From: Solen grandis
Taxonomy: Eukaryota; Mollusca; Bivalvia; Adapedonta; Solenidae
Assembly (NCBI GenBank): GCA_021229015.1
Contig: CM037794.1
Span: forward strand, 38,722,815 to 38,786,814
Length of the DNA stretch: 64,000 bases
Reading direction: 5' to 3'
The notes beneath the pieces were generated by a model, which saw only the letters and a program-made list of their open reading frames with translations, did not search any database and was not told where the DNA came from. The first letter of the stretch is position 1. Every line of letters starts with the position of its first letter. Positions 17,404 through 29,933 of this stretch are shown one piece after another. The position numbers were made by a program, and so were the translations under genes.

Positions 17404-18678
17404 GTAAGTGCTTGAAATGTTTATTTAGACATCTTTGCTTCCAATAGGGAAAATATTGAAATGGTTCCGTCGCAGCTGAGTGTGGACCATTTTTGTTGAG
17501 TTGGTTGTGCAACTGTACTCCAGTAATACTTTAATGATGGCTAAACAAAGTAATAGAAAATTGTATTGGTATAGCTCCTTTGCTTGGCGCTCAGTATATA
17601 AGGGTAGTTCCAGGACTGTTTGGCTTGGTGTGAGGATAATTTGACTGGGTGTGGTATCATGACACTTATCAACGGCATAATCATGAAGTATGGCAGCACT
17701 GTATTTGTCTCAGGTAGAGATTTTTCAAATGACTAAAATACTGGAAATGGTATGTTGACCCAACAATCAGACTTATGATGGCCTAAATCTCTCTTTTTAC
17801 CTTTACTTGGATGATGACACAAAAAAAGACCAAAAGGATATTGGAAGCATTTTCATTGCCTATACACACAACTGTTTGTTGAGATGACAACTAGCGGAAT
17901 TATAGTAATTTTCAGCATTTCCATATAACTGAAAGACTATTGTAGTGCACTTCATGTTTATTCTCCATAACTCAAATTTCCATTAATTGCAGTTATCTTT
18001 TTAGCTTACCATAGCACAACATGCTCAATGTAAGCTATTGTGGTCACCCTGTGTCTGTTGTCACGTTATGACTTAAAAGGATGATAGACCTCTTGAAAGA
18101 AAATTACAGTACACAAGAACATTAACTCTTCACATCATAGTTTGGAGTTTTGCCGTTTGTTTAATTTATGCTTATCCTGCCAGAAAGCGTAGTTCTGGGA
18201 GCATGATCCATTTCCAGTGGTTTCTTGTTGGAGTTGTTCCCCTTTGTTCCCCTTAAAAACTCCTGTTCTACTATTGCTATTGAAATTAAAATTCATTTAT
18301 GGAAAGAAATGAATGAGAGAAAATGTCATAAATTAACCCAATTTTTTCCCTTTTACAATTTCTTGACTGCAAGATAACTCCGGTTCTACTTATGCTATTG
18401 AAACAATTTTCAGTTATTGAAATTGGTAAGAGGAAGTGTCAAACACGAGATCAATATGTCTTGGCAGAACTTGATCAATATAGTTAACCAATTAACTATT
18501 TCCTCCATCAATACTGATGATGTAATTAAAGACTCTATGAATATTAAACAACAAAAACTAGATTTCGTTTGTCCCGGACAAACGGTAGGGCTTTTTGCTT
18601 TGTAAATCAATTTAACTCAGATCAGCTGAATATTCTTTTTACCTGTTCTATGTTATCGTCCGATTGTGCATGGTGTCA
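17404..18678. other. Intron or intergenic sequence downstream of the CCCH exon
   Basis: No supported exon. Holds the SINE-like repeat at 17561-17745 and a mollusc-type TAGCTTACCATAGCAC repeat near 18005. Ends at the scaffold gap. Confidence 0.5.
17561..17745 (+). repeat. Dispersed SINE-like repeat, copy 1
   Basis: Matches 32192-32405: TTGGTATAGCTCCTTTGCTT, TTGGCGCTCAG, GTTCCAGGACTG, GGTGTGAGGATAAT, GTGGTATCATG and a tail with CAAATGACT. Diverged copy. Confidence 0.7.
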
Positions 18679-18778
18679 NNNNNNNNNNNNNNNNNNNNNN
18701 NNNNNNNNNNNNNNNNNNNNNNNNNNNNNNNNNNNNNNNNNNNNNNNNNNNNNNNNNNNNNNNNNNNNNNNNNNNNNN
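18679..18778. other. Scaffold gap (100 N)
   Basis: Exactly 100 unknown bases, a placeholder length. The sequence to the right may not be truly adjacent. Confidence 0.99.
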
Positions 18779-19199
18779 CCCACAGAGCCGAGCAGGCAGA
18801 CGGACCCTAATTAAACGTTATCAGTCAGTCAGGGTCTGTAATCATTCACATCATTTCTTCACATCATTCTCATTCTGGCTCGATCATTTGATCAGGGAAG
18901 ACGTGCTTTGAGCTCTCTCTCTATTGAATTGGTCAGCCACTTAGGATTTCTAAGTTAGGAGTTAGGATAGGAAAAGAATTGTGTTGTGTGATTAGGCTGG
19001 ACTAATAAAAAAAAAAAGTGTTTTTTGTGTTAAATGTGCTATTGTGTTTATGTGGATCTCTCTTCTTCTACCTGAAGTCTCAAGACTCCAGTAAAAGGTT
19101 ATCTTTTATTCTGATTTATTATTCCTATTATTTTCTCTCTTACTCTTATTAGTATTCTGTTGTATTTTTTGTACCCCATTTGTTTCCCTGTATGATAGT

Positions 19200-19470
19200 G
19201 TACATTTGTCTATTTAGTTCCCCCACTCCCCAGTTGGTTACCTAACCAAGAATATCCACTTAAATAATTCCTCCATTCATCAAACTAATAACAAAGATAA
19301 ACACTGCCATCTTGAAGAATTCAGGTCAAACTATACCAAATATCTGTCTATTTGCTCCCCCACTCCCCCAGTTGGCTACCTAACCAGAAATATCCCTTAA
19401 AATCCCCCATCATCAAACTAAAACAAAGATAAACACTGATCTTGAAGAATTCAGGTCAAACTTACCAATT
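19200..19470 (+). repeat. Tandem duplication in the LINE 5' region
   Basis: A unit of about 130 bp (TGTCTATTTAGTTCCCCCAC ... GAAGAATTCAGGTCAAAC) is present twice, at about 19208-19335 and 19345-19465, with small indels. Confidence 0.7.
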
Positions 19471-19741
19471 CCTCTGATAACTCTCATTAAACTGAACAGC
19501 AAGCTGCTAGAACTAAGATTTACAATTTAAAAATAGAGGTCACCCCCCAGGAAAAGGCAACTGGTAATAACTTGTAGCAAACAATAGTAAAAACAATCTA
19601 CCTTCTTCCTTTGTGCCCTATTCTCGAATCAGGTTTTTTTTCTCAAGTTCCCTGGGAATCGAACCCAGTTTTCAGCACAAACTGCACTGAAAAAACCAAA
19701 AGAACTGTTAAGAGAAATAATTCCCATCAAGAATAGGCAAA

Positions 19742-20700
19742 ATGGAAACCCCCACTAACCCATTGGATAACTCAATGGTTAAAGGGACCCCTGAGAACAA
19801 AACAAGAAGGGTACTGTTTCCTATCTCTGAAAGGAAAAAGGGCAGTAGGCCACCCAGCACCCCGGAAACCCCTACTCAGTCAAATACCACTAATGATTCA
19901 AACTCAGATACCCTGACAAACGAATCCCCGGCCCAACATTTGGTTAACACCCCACCCACCAATACTGGTCAAGATGAAATAGAATTTACCACAGTCAGGA
20001 AGAAGAAATCCAGCCCCCCCAAATCAGGGAAAGGATCTGACTCCGACCAATCCTTATGATCAGTTCACCTGAAACCAACCCTGTCACCTGGATATCAGTC
20101 ATTCTGACTGTTATATCCTATGGTAACATCTCATCAGCGAAACTAAATGAAATAGGCTCTGCCTTTATCAACAAATTAGGAGTATGTTTAAACTAAGGAA
20201 AGACAGGCTTCCAGTCCAAGATTTCAATTTCAGAGACTACCAATTCCAAATCAAGCAAACTCAAGAGACAAACTCCAAAGGAATAATCAATGTACCAGAA
20301 AACAGCAACTTTGAATCAGTGAAAGCCACCATATTGAAAAACAAAAATGTCCAAAAAGTAGGTCAAACTAAATCTGGACAATTGGCTGTCACATTCTCTA
20401 CAACAGTAGCCCCCCTACAAATTGATAATCTACAGGTCAAACCAGCCATGCAAAAAACATCCGGTGTAACAAATGTCAGAAACATGGAAAGTACCCCTAC
20501 AAAATACTGCAAAGGAAATCTTATCTGCCCCACTGTGCAGGCCACATGGTCACAACGACTGCACTAATAAACCAACAAGAAATGTGCAAACTGTAGTGGA
20601 GGTCACGGGGCAGCCTACAAGGGCTGTCCTGCATACATTAGGTACAGTAGGCAGGTATCCCAAAAAAAAAAACAACAGTGTCCAAAAAGAATATGAAAAA
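19742..20700 (+). pseudogene. LINE ORF1 (gag-like, CCHC zinc knuckles)
   Basis: Starts METPTNPLDNSMVKGTP; a Ser/Thr/Pro-rich N-terminus is followed by a region of about 130 residues (20184-20450) and then Cys/His clusters. The clearest knuckle, at about 20581-20650, reads CANCSGGHGAAYKGCPAYIR, the last CCHC of Jockey-type gag proteins. At least three frame changes. Product would be an RNA-binding nucleocapsid-like protein. Confidence 0.65.
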
Positions 20701-21198
20701 GCACTTGAAAATAAAAAAACACCAATGAAACTAGAGGACCTAGCTAAGAAACTAGTGGGGAAATCTGAAACTGAAATCCTCTGAAACTGAAATCCTCGAC
20801 ATACTTACCAAAGAATAGAAAATTTCCATACCCCAAAACCAACCACTGAAACTGTTACATGTATAATGAAAAATAAGGAAAAAGCTAACACCCAGAAAAA
20901 AAATACAGGTAGGCAACGGGGGGGAGACAAGCACCCACTCTCAATCATGACATAGGTCCAATAAGCTCACCCTCAGACCCAATGTAACTCAATGCCCACA
21001 ATTCCCGGTTCACAATGGACCCTACTTTCCCCCCATTCCAAACATTAATGTCCACCCATGGTACAGGTATAATCACAGTAGACTGCTGCCACACCATAGG
21101 TTCAACCCATTTAGGAAACAATGGCACTATGGCCCACCCCCACCTTTGCCCGATAGACTAGTATTCAAATACTTCACTTAACAACATAGCCTAAAATC

Positions 21199-22298
21199 AT
21201 GATGGCGGCGAAAAGCCAACAACCTCAAACAACCCACAGCCTCGCCGTCATCTCCTGGAATGCAAACTCAATTAAAACTAATAGAACTAACAAAAAAGCT
21301 TTTGAGCTACAAAATTTTCTAAGCACTAAAGAATATCCAATAGATGTCATTTGTATTCAGGAAACTAAGCTCAAACCAAATCAAACTGCACCGAAACTGA
21401 AAGGATATCAGAATCCAGTCTGCAAAACTAGGTCAAATGGGAATATTGGGGGGAGAGTATGTATTTACATCAGGAATGGTCTCCAATACACTGAAATAAA
21501 CATACCAAATAATAATGAAATTGAAACATGTGGCATCAAACTATATGGCCACAATGACTCAATAGAAATATATGTTTATGTGCCCCATACCAGATTTAAC
21601 ACAAAAACTATGATGAAACTTTCAAAAATATAGGTAAAAACTCAATTTTAATGGGAGACTTTAACCTTAAACACGTTATGTGGAACCCTGTAGGGGATTT
21701 CAGATGTGACGGCGAGGCTGAACACCTCCTTAATTTCTCCAACATTAAAAACCTAAGCATAATCAATGATGGTCAAATCACTAGGACAGCAAATACCCAT
21801 GGTCACCAAGATAGCGCAGTAGATCTGGTGCTAGTCCCTCGGAAACTACAAGCCCAAAGTGAATTTTACACCATAGACAACTCACTAGGCAGTGACCATC
21901 TCCCAATTGAAACTAAAATAACATTCAATGGCCAATGTGAAAAGATAAACTCAAATGCAAAATGGAACTTTAACAAGGCTACACATGAAAACTGGTCAAA
22001 ATTAAAAAAACTAGCAGAAACTCAGCTAGACTATGCAATCAGTGAAATTGATGTAGAAACCAATTTTAACAAATTCTACAACATACTCCAATCTATCCTG
22101 CATGAAACTATGCCCCATAAGAAACAAGCCAAGAAAGTCAGAAACCCTCCTGTACCATGGTGGACTGAGGAATGCGATAAAGAAATTAGAAAAAGAGAAA
22201 GGCTAAGGCACAGGCTAAAGAACAAAAAGAACCCATTAGATTATGAAACTTATAGACAAGCAAGGAATGAAGCTAAACAAATTATAAATAAAGCCTAA
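21199..22298 (+). pseudogene. LINE ORF2, apurinic endonuclease domain
   Basis: Endonuclease motifs in two frames: SWNANSIKTN, DVICIQETKL and GYQNPVCKTRS..GGRVCIYIRNG in 21199-21633, then MGDFNLKHVMWN, VDLVLVPRKL and GSDHLPI in 21651-22298. This order (N, QET, GDFN, SDH) is that of non-LTR APE endonucleases, which nick the target DNA. A stop or shift near 21633 separates the parts. Confidence 0.8.
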
Positions 22299-22349
22299 AA
22301 AGAAAAATGGGAAGAATTTTGCTCTGGTATCACTAGTAAACAAACTCAA

Positions 22350-23660
22350 GGAACTATGGCAATTTATTCAGAAAATAAAGGTAGACCTCCAACTAGCAAC
22401 TCCCCCTTTGTCATAAATAACCAGGTCATAACTGAATCTTCTGACAAGGCCAACGCACTAGTACAGCATTTTCAACATGTTAGCAGTGACTCAGACTTCA
22501 CTCCAGAATTCATACAACAGAAACACACAGTAAAAATTTTTTTAGACAACTACCTGAAACTCACAGAATCTGAAGAAAGATGGGATTTGCCCTATAATAC
22601 TGACTTTTACTATGCTAGAAATGGAAAAAGCCCTAAAAACCACAAAAAATGGTGCCCCAGGAGAGGATGGCATCCATTACTCAGTTTTAAGAAACTTACC
22701 AGCAACGGCTAAACAAACTCTCTTAGCCCTTCTCAATAACTCATGGCGAACAGGCAAAACCCCTGAATCATGGAATGAATCTGTTATAATCCCACTCCTT
22801 AAGCAAAAAGCCAAAAGAAAGCCCAGGGTCATATAGACCAATATCACTTTACCTCGACTTTCACAAAACTTTTACAAAAATGATTAAACCTAGACTCTGC
22901 AGTATCTGGAGGAAAAAACTTAATTTCTGATATACAGTCTGGGTGCAGATCTCACCACTCATGTGAGGACAACCTTGTGAAACTTGAAAATGATATCAGA
23001 AAACCCCAAGCCAAAAACAAATATGTAGTAGCAGTCTTTCTTGATCTTTCCTCTGCTTTCGACAAACTCTGGAGCACAGGAACCATCCTAAATCTCAAAA
23101 ATAGGCATAGAAGTAGAATCTGCTTTGCTAGGGGACTTCCAAAAAACAAAGAAAAATAAAAGTTAAATAGGGAGGAGCCACGTCTGAAACCGTTGTAACC
23201 AAAACGGATGCCCCCAAGGGGAGTGTGCTTTCACCCTTTTTATTCTCTCTCATAATGAATACATTTAGAGAAAAATCATTAAGCATAATAAACTGCAAAA
23301 AAATTAATGAAATCAACTATCAAAATTTTGTTGATGATGGGCAATTTGGACCAGGCATACACTCTATCAACAAAGGAATACAGAATATCCAACTACCCCT
23401 AAACGCAATAGAAAAGTGGAGAAAAAAATTTGGCTTTTTTATTAACCCCCTAAAAACCCAAACAGTCATTTCCGCAAAGAACGTCACACATTTGATGAAA
23501 ATTAGGCCAATATCCCAAAAACTGAAACTCTGGGGCAAAATCTTAGAATATCGACTCTGCCCCCCTACTAGGAATGACATTTTACAAGCAATTAAAAAAG
23601 GAAAAATCAAATACTTAACATCATCAAAAAATGTGAACGAGATTTGAACCAATAAGATGC
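22350..23660 (+). pseudogene. LINE ORF2, reverse transcriptase domain
   Basis: RT blocks across several frames: KNGAPGEDGIHYSVLRNLP, PESWNESVIIPLLKQ, FLDLSSAFDKLW (motif A with catalytic Asp), GVLSPFLFSLIMN and YQNFVDDGQ (motif C; FVDD instead of the usual FADD). Broken by at least four frameshifts, so inactive. Confidence 0.78.
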
Positions 23661-26600
23661 ATCAAAGGTAAAATTTGGGGGATGCAGCAAAAAAGCCCTA
23701 ATGACAGTAAAAAAGGGCCTTATAAATCAAAAATTGATTCCCGGCTGCATAGCATACAACCTGCAAACACCACAATACTTAAAAACTGCAAATACCCCAA
23801 AAAAAAAACCTGAAAATTATTACGGTTGCAAACGTATTGCTCCTACAAAACCCCTTTTATGGAGTGTGCAAAAATTTCCCTTAACTTGCACAGAAAAAAT
23901 GTATGCTCAAATACGGGGCAAGACCATCACCCTAGGAAATAATTTTACCTAAAAAATAAAAAATTTTTAAAAATTGACCCCGGCACCACCCAAAAAGGGG
24001 CCAAATTTTAAAAATTTTTTTAAAAGACCATAAGCTCAAGAAATAATGAAATTTACGGGAAAAATAGGGCCTCAAAATGAGGATATACGGGAAGTCCCTA
24101 TGATGCCTGCGGGGAAACAAAAATTCCCCTGTCAAAGACACCAGCCTGTAAAAAAACAAAAATAAACAAGATAAACAATCCATTAATCAAAAATGCAAAG
24201 AAATAAATGAAAACAAAAATTTAGACATTGGTCAATATTTTCTAAATTTTAGAAAGGGATAAAGAAAAGAAACTTAGCAGGCGCGGGAAATTGTCAAAAT
24301 TTGACCAAAACAATACAATCAAAACAAAAAAAAGGTCTCAAATTTTTGCCCCAGACTGCTCTTTAAATTGTAAATTTGGCAGCAATAAAGATTGTATTAA
24401 AATTTTGGCTCATATTCAAAGCAACTAAAACCCCTTTCCCCCTCCAAAATTGCCCTCTTTACGACTCTCTAAGTGCCCCTTCGGGCCCCTCCCCAACTTG
24501 AAATTTCCAAACTCAAACAGGATCCCTTTTCCCAAAAAAAAGAAAAAAAGTTTTTTTTAATCAAAAATGGAACTCAATTTTACATTAAAAAGGATTCCAA
24601 CCATGTTGGCATAACGGGTAAAAATTTTGGCAACTCAACAAAAAAAAAAACGGGGCCCAATAACTGGAACCAAATCAAAAAAAAATTGGGTCAAAGAAAT
24701 GTAAGTTTTATTAACAGAAAAAATTAACGCAAAATTTAGAACAAACCCAAATTTACAAAATACAAAGAAAAGAAAAGGTTTTTCCTTAGGTCTTTGCCCC
24801 CCAAAATTTAAAACCCAATTTTTAGAGAACCCGTTTACACGACAAAACAATCCCAACTCAATTTCAGAGCAAGCAACTTAGGAGGCGAGAAACACCCCAA
24901 AAAAAACTGCCCCGGGTGCCCTAATTATGAAACCCAAAAGCATATATTTTTTTGAAAATCCCCCAGATATAACAAAAAGAGACAAACAAAAAAAGAGAAA
25001 ATTTTTCTTGTTAAAATATATATAACAAAATTTTAAATAAATAGAAAAATTTTCCTCTTCCCGGAAAAAAAACACCAGAGCAACATTCATTACCTCTTAT
25101 CCTTTTTTCTCAAAAACGTAGGAATCATCAGTCCGCCTTTTGGAAAGGCATGAAACCTCCCATCAAAAATAAAATAAAATATAAAATTCCCCCAACTCGA
25201 GGTATAGGAACCATCAGTCGCTTGGGGGTAGGGCATACTTTGGGGTTAGCAAAAAGGGGCACATCAGAGACCCTTAAATCTCTTTGGCGTACACCCCCTC
25301 CCCTCCTACCTACCCCCATTTAATAGTTTTAAAAACTCAAGCATTTATTTTGAAATTTTTGATATTATACACCCCAAAAAATCCCCCCAAACCTCAGAAA
25401 CATGGGAACCACCTCGCTTGTGGTGGGGCATAACCAAAATTTTTTTGTTTTTTTTTTAGGCAAACTCGGGGGGCACTCAAGATCTTAAATTTTTTTTGGG
25501 CGTACAAAAGGCCCTCCCCTTCTACCTATCCTACCCTGAAGGCTATAACTCAAGCATCTCGACGAAACTCTAACACCAAAAAGATACCCCCTTCAATTCC
25601 AAACTTAATTACAACCAAACTCGACAGGGGGAAATGGCTAAGACCTGACAGAGAGAGAGTCGCACTCCCCCCCGCAGAAATTAACGATAGGTTTAAACCT
25701 GGGTTATCCCCCCCCATTTTGTTATATGTATTTTTTTTTATTATATTTTTTTTAATATAAATTCCCTTTCTACATTTTTTTTTTCCCATTAAGCTTTTTC
25801 CCCCCAACCATACCCCCTTTACTCATTGAACCAACACAAAAGTAACCACATTTCTCTCCCCATTCCTCAGAACTAGGGGACCTGTATGGGGGGGTTTTTA
25901 AACCCAAATGAAACTTTTAAACATTCATAAAAACACACTCCCCCAAGTGAAGAGAAACGGCTAGGTTTTCCCTTTTTTAAATTCCCTAGGCAACTACAAA
26001 TTCACCCCAACCGGAAAAAGAAGGCAAAAAAATGAAAAAAATAACCATTTCAATGTAATTAATGTTCGTTGAAAGAACAAGTTTGGTATAGCAACAGTGT
26101 TTACAATAAGGTTTAAAATTAAAGCGCGCAGAAGGTCAACAAAGTCCGCGCGCTAATAACACAGTTTTTTTTTACTAGAAACATTAGAAAACCCAAAAAA
26201 AAAAGCGCAAATTTAAACTCTACGTAAGAATCCTAATCCAAAACCAACCAAAACCCAAACGTACTAAAATGTCAAAACATTCCAAAACCGCCCAAACATA
26301 GTGCCAAACGGCTGATAAACGCAGTACAACTCTATGAAAATGCGGAGGGAACCACGTGCCCCAAGGGGTAACTCCCCCCATACAATGGGGCAAACTCCCC
26401 CAATTTCTAATACACCTCTAAGAGGAAATTCAGTAAAACATAAATTTCCAAAAACCCTATTTTACAATTTCAAACATAGGGAAAAAGATAGAAAAGTTCT
26501 TCTTGGTCATAAACAGAAATTTCAAGCTCATAAGCTTTTAAAATTATCTCCCAAAAAGGGAAAAAAAAAAAATCTTTTATATCCCAAATCTTAACAATCG

Positions 26601-28620
26601 AACTCTCAAGACAACCACACAAAAAACAGGTCTCTAACTTGAAACTAAAAAAAAACCAAAACCAGAAAAAAGAAATAAAATTACCTCCCACCTAATTTTC
26701 CATCGGGTTTCCTTAACTTTAACAAGAAAAGGCTCAACTTTAAAAAGCAAAACTTCTAAATTCCACTCAAATTCAAAATAAAATCAAGAGATAAAATTTA
26801 AGTATTAAAATATTTTTTCCCCCATCCATACAACTACAAACAAAAAAAGAGAGGGGGGGGGGGGGGGGTTTTTGGTTTAAAAGGGAAAAACTATGTGCAT
26901 AAGGAAAATTCCCATTGTCCCTTAAAAAAAAAAAAAAAAAAAAAAACCGAAACCCCCCTCAACCTAACACCAATCCCAGGGATCCCAAAAGATTCCCATA
27001 AGTAAAAAAGACACCAAACAAAAACAATTTGGGCACCTGGGAATTTGAACCCACCACTTGACAAAAAGACAAATGTACCCCATAATCCCCAAAAACAAAA
27101 AGGTTGGGGTTGGGATTCTCAAAAAGACCTTAAAAAAGAAAAAAAGAGAAAATTTTTATCAAAATCAAATGGAAAAATAACAAAATTTTAAATTTTTTTC
27201 AAATAAGAAAAGAATGAATCTCAAAAAAGGGGGGGTTACAAAAAATTGACATCTAAGTAACACCAAGGCAACAAAGAGACCTCAAAAAAATTTAAAAATC
27301 AATTAAAAAAAAATGGGGTACAATACAAAAGGTAAATTTGAAAATAGGGAGAAAAGTATGTAGATAATAAACATGAACGATAATAGCCCCAAAACCAACC
27401 AGAAGCCCCTCAACACATAGATATAAAATAGGAACAAAAAAGGGAAAAAATACATTAAAAGGTAGAATATTTTAAAGCATAAATATATAAAAGCTGTAAT
27501 AGCTAAATAGTTTTGTATTTGCCTTAACTAGAACTTACTACAGAATAACAAAAATAAATTTTAGAGTAGATGAAGGACAGGGGGGCCGAGAATATCAAAA
27601 CAAAAAATTTAAAAAAAAGGGGGCTTTCCCTAATTTAAAAAGGTTTCGATGGGAGGGAAATAAACAAACCAAAAAAAAATACACCTTAAAAAAAAATTTT
27701 AAAACCTCCCAAAGGACAAACCCCCTTTTAGCCCTTTTTCAAAAAAAAGGGGCACCCCTCCAGCCCACAAGGTCTAGCTCCATATGAGCCCTACAATAGG
27801 GGCACCCAAAAAAAAAGAGCCCCACAAAGGGGAAGCCCGCCAAGACCCCCAATATTTAGGAAAGTAAAAGCCCCACACCTTCCTCATAAGGGAAAACACA
27901 AATAACAAAAAAAGGGGCCAGGGGATCCCACAGTTCACCGAGAGACAATATAGGGCTCTCCTAACCCCTGCCCCAAAAGAAAAAAAGCAAATTTAAAAAA
28001 AAAAATTTTTTTTATTTCCTTTTCAATTTAAAAACCAATACTCTCGTTTTCCAAATAAAAATTTCTAGGGGACTTCCGGGTCGACTTTCAAATTTCTTTT
28101 CCCTTTTGGCAAAAAAACTTTCCCCCTGATTGCAACAAACTCTAAATTCAAACTCTAAATTTAACCCCTTATTCCAAAAAACTTCTTTAATAAATAAAAA
28201 TAATCTTTATTCTTTGGCGTAAAATCCCATACAAAGTTGAAAGTATCCTTGCTAGCCGAAATTGGGTATCTAAATTCAAAAAAATTCCCCCCTAAAGGGG
28301 CCGTCTTTTTTTGGGAGTTTTCGGTTACGAGGGTTTTTGTTTTTCTGGCCTTCAGCCCCTTTTTCCCCATTTCCCAAAACTTAAAACCCACTCATGAACC
28401 AAAGCCCCAAAATTTTTTCGGCACTGAAGAGACGGTTTTTTACGGTCCCCAAGGGGAAAAAACGGGCACCCAAGTGCAAAGTTTTTCCCCCCGAGACAGA
28501 AAAAAGGAACACAGTTTTTACCTCCAACCCCCATCCGACCAGTTTTTTACGGGCCACGTGAGCAACATTTCAAAACCCCTTCCAAAACCCAATGATAATT
28601 AACATCTCCAGCTCGAATTA
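23661..28620. other. Low-quality, homopolymer-rich region, no genes
   Basis: Nearly continuous short homopolymer runs (AAAA, CCCC, GGGG, TTTT), including G17-like and A20-like runs near 26857 and 26925, and no frame of note. It looks like uncorrected long-read consensus of repeat sequence rather than real biology. A repeat unit is still recognisable at 25120-25560. Confidence 0.6.
25120..25560. repeat. Degraded tandem repeat
   Basis: Units sharing GGAACCATCAGTCGCTTG, GGGGCATA, GGGCGTACACCCCCTCCCCT and ACTCAAGCAT recur near 25121, 25206 and 25404. Boundaries are blurred by the poor sequence. Confidence 0.4.
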
Positions 28621-28759
28621 GCTCGGTTAATTATCAAATTTTTTAGACACTAAAACCTCTATTTTTGACATTAAAGTAATAAATCTGTAAATTACAGGTT
28701 TTCTTTCAAAATCTGAACCACTTTAGGCCTCTAAATTTTTACTTTTATAGGAGTGAGGG

Positions 28760-28880
28760 GTCACACACTCGGGGTCCACCCACAAAGCCGAGCAGGCAGA
28801 TGGACCCTAATTAAACAACGATATCAATCAAAATCAAGCTGTAACATAGCTCGGTAATAAAATGGATTATACTGAATTCA
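28760..28880 (+). repeat. Second copy of the LINE 5' end
   Basis: AAGCCGAGCAGGCAGATGGA and the following CCCTAATTAAAC repeat the first bases after the gap (18779-18815). Similarity ends soon after, so this is a fragment of another copy. Confidence 0.6.
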
Positions 28881-29740
28881 AAGGGAAACCGGTTTGACCG
28901 GATGATTATCACCTCCCAACGGAAGACCGGGGGACATGTCGAAATCTCGGGAGATCTTATTCCCGGACTTTTCCCGGACCAAGTTCGTATTTTGTTGAAT
29001 TTAAGAGTTTAAATTTTCCCGGACTTTTCCCGTTTTCCCAATAGGTGGCAACCCTGTAATTCAAAATCCATGATTTTGCGTCTTTTCATTCACCTAGTTC
29101 TGAACCCTGCAGCAATAGGCGATCTCATTATTTCTAGGGTAATTTTGCATAAACGCCACTAAATCACCAGACAAAATTTATTGTTCCAGTATGAAGTGAA
29201 CAACTCTGCAAGGTGTGATCTTCCGTTTTTGCTATTAACTAATTTATTTACCGTGATTGACTGGTACAGCTATTTCGGACCATGTTTTAACGTCACATGA
29301 CAGGTTTTGGCAGAAGGTGGAGGGGCCAACACAAAGTAGGTTAGGATCTGTAAAGAAAAAACTTCACAAGCGCTTACGTATAATTAGTCCAAAAAGGATC
29401 ATAAATAGGCAAACATATTTGGAAAAAGTACAATTCTTTTTTATCTACTGGTTGGTCTGATAATGATTAGTGCATGAATGAAGTTTGAAGGAGGGGATCT
29501 CTGCCATTTCTTTTTCTAATTGAAATTTCACAATGGATATATTACACCTTTAAGATGCTTATTATATTTACACTATTCTTAAAACATTTACATTTCTTAT
29601 TATAAGTTTGATAGTATTACTTGAAAATTACGAGTTTCTGTTTGCGACTGTTTTTTCTTTGAAGTCAATCAAGAATTTATAACTATGAAAATAATTACGA
29701 TTTTAGAAATGTGTTGTGTGGACTCTATGTTATAGTCAGT
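28881..29740. other. Non-coding repeat-derived sequence
   Basis: Holds a stretch with repeated TTTCCCGGACTTTTCCCG (28965-29040) ending GGTGGCAACCCTG near 29044, which read backwards is CAGGGTTGCCACC, a hAT-type terminus. No coding support. Confidence 0.45.
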
Positions 29741-29748
29741 GTTTTTTT

Positions 29749-29933
29749 AAGAGAGAATTTAACAGTTAATGAGCCAGAACGAGCGTAGCGAGTGATGTCT
29801 TCTTAACTGTTAAATTCTCTCTTAGTATAGGTTAGTTTTTTTTAGTAAGCATTAATGAAAATAAATCGGTCTTATGGGCAGCCGCGCGATAAAATTTTAA
29901 TGGTATTAATGCTTACTAAATAACACTAACCTA
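29749..29933. repeat. Double foldback repeat
   Basis: Two nested-in-series hairpins: perfect 21-bp arms at 29749-29769 and 29803-29823, and near-perfect 28-bp arms at 29828-29855 and 29905-29933 (TAGGTTAG... / ...CTAACCTA). Likely a small foldback element. Confidence 0.75.

Larger units (their letters stand above)
18779..23660 (+). mobile_element. Decayed Jockey-superfamily LINE
   Basis: Order: 5' region (18779-19741), gag-like ORF1 with CCHC knuckles (19742 to about 20700), APE-type endonuclease (21199-22000) and reverse transcriptase (about 22350-23500). All frames are broken by stops and shifts. The 5' end is cut by the gap and the 3' end dissolves into low-quality sequence. Confidence 0.8.

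Noticed and set aside
18569..18911. Frames running through the N gap
   Set aside because: They contain only unknown residues across the gap and short unrelated flanks.
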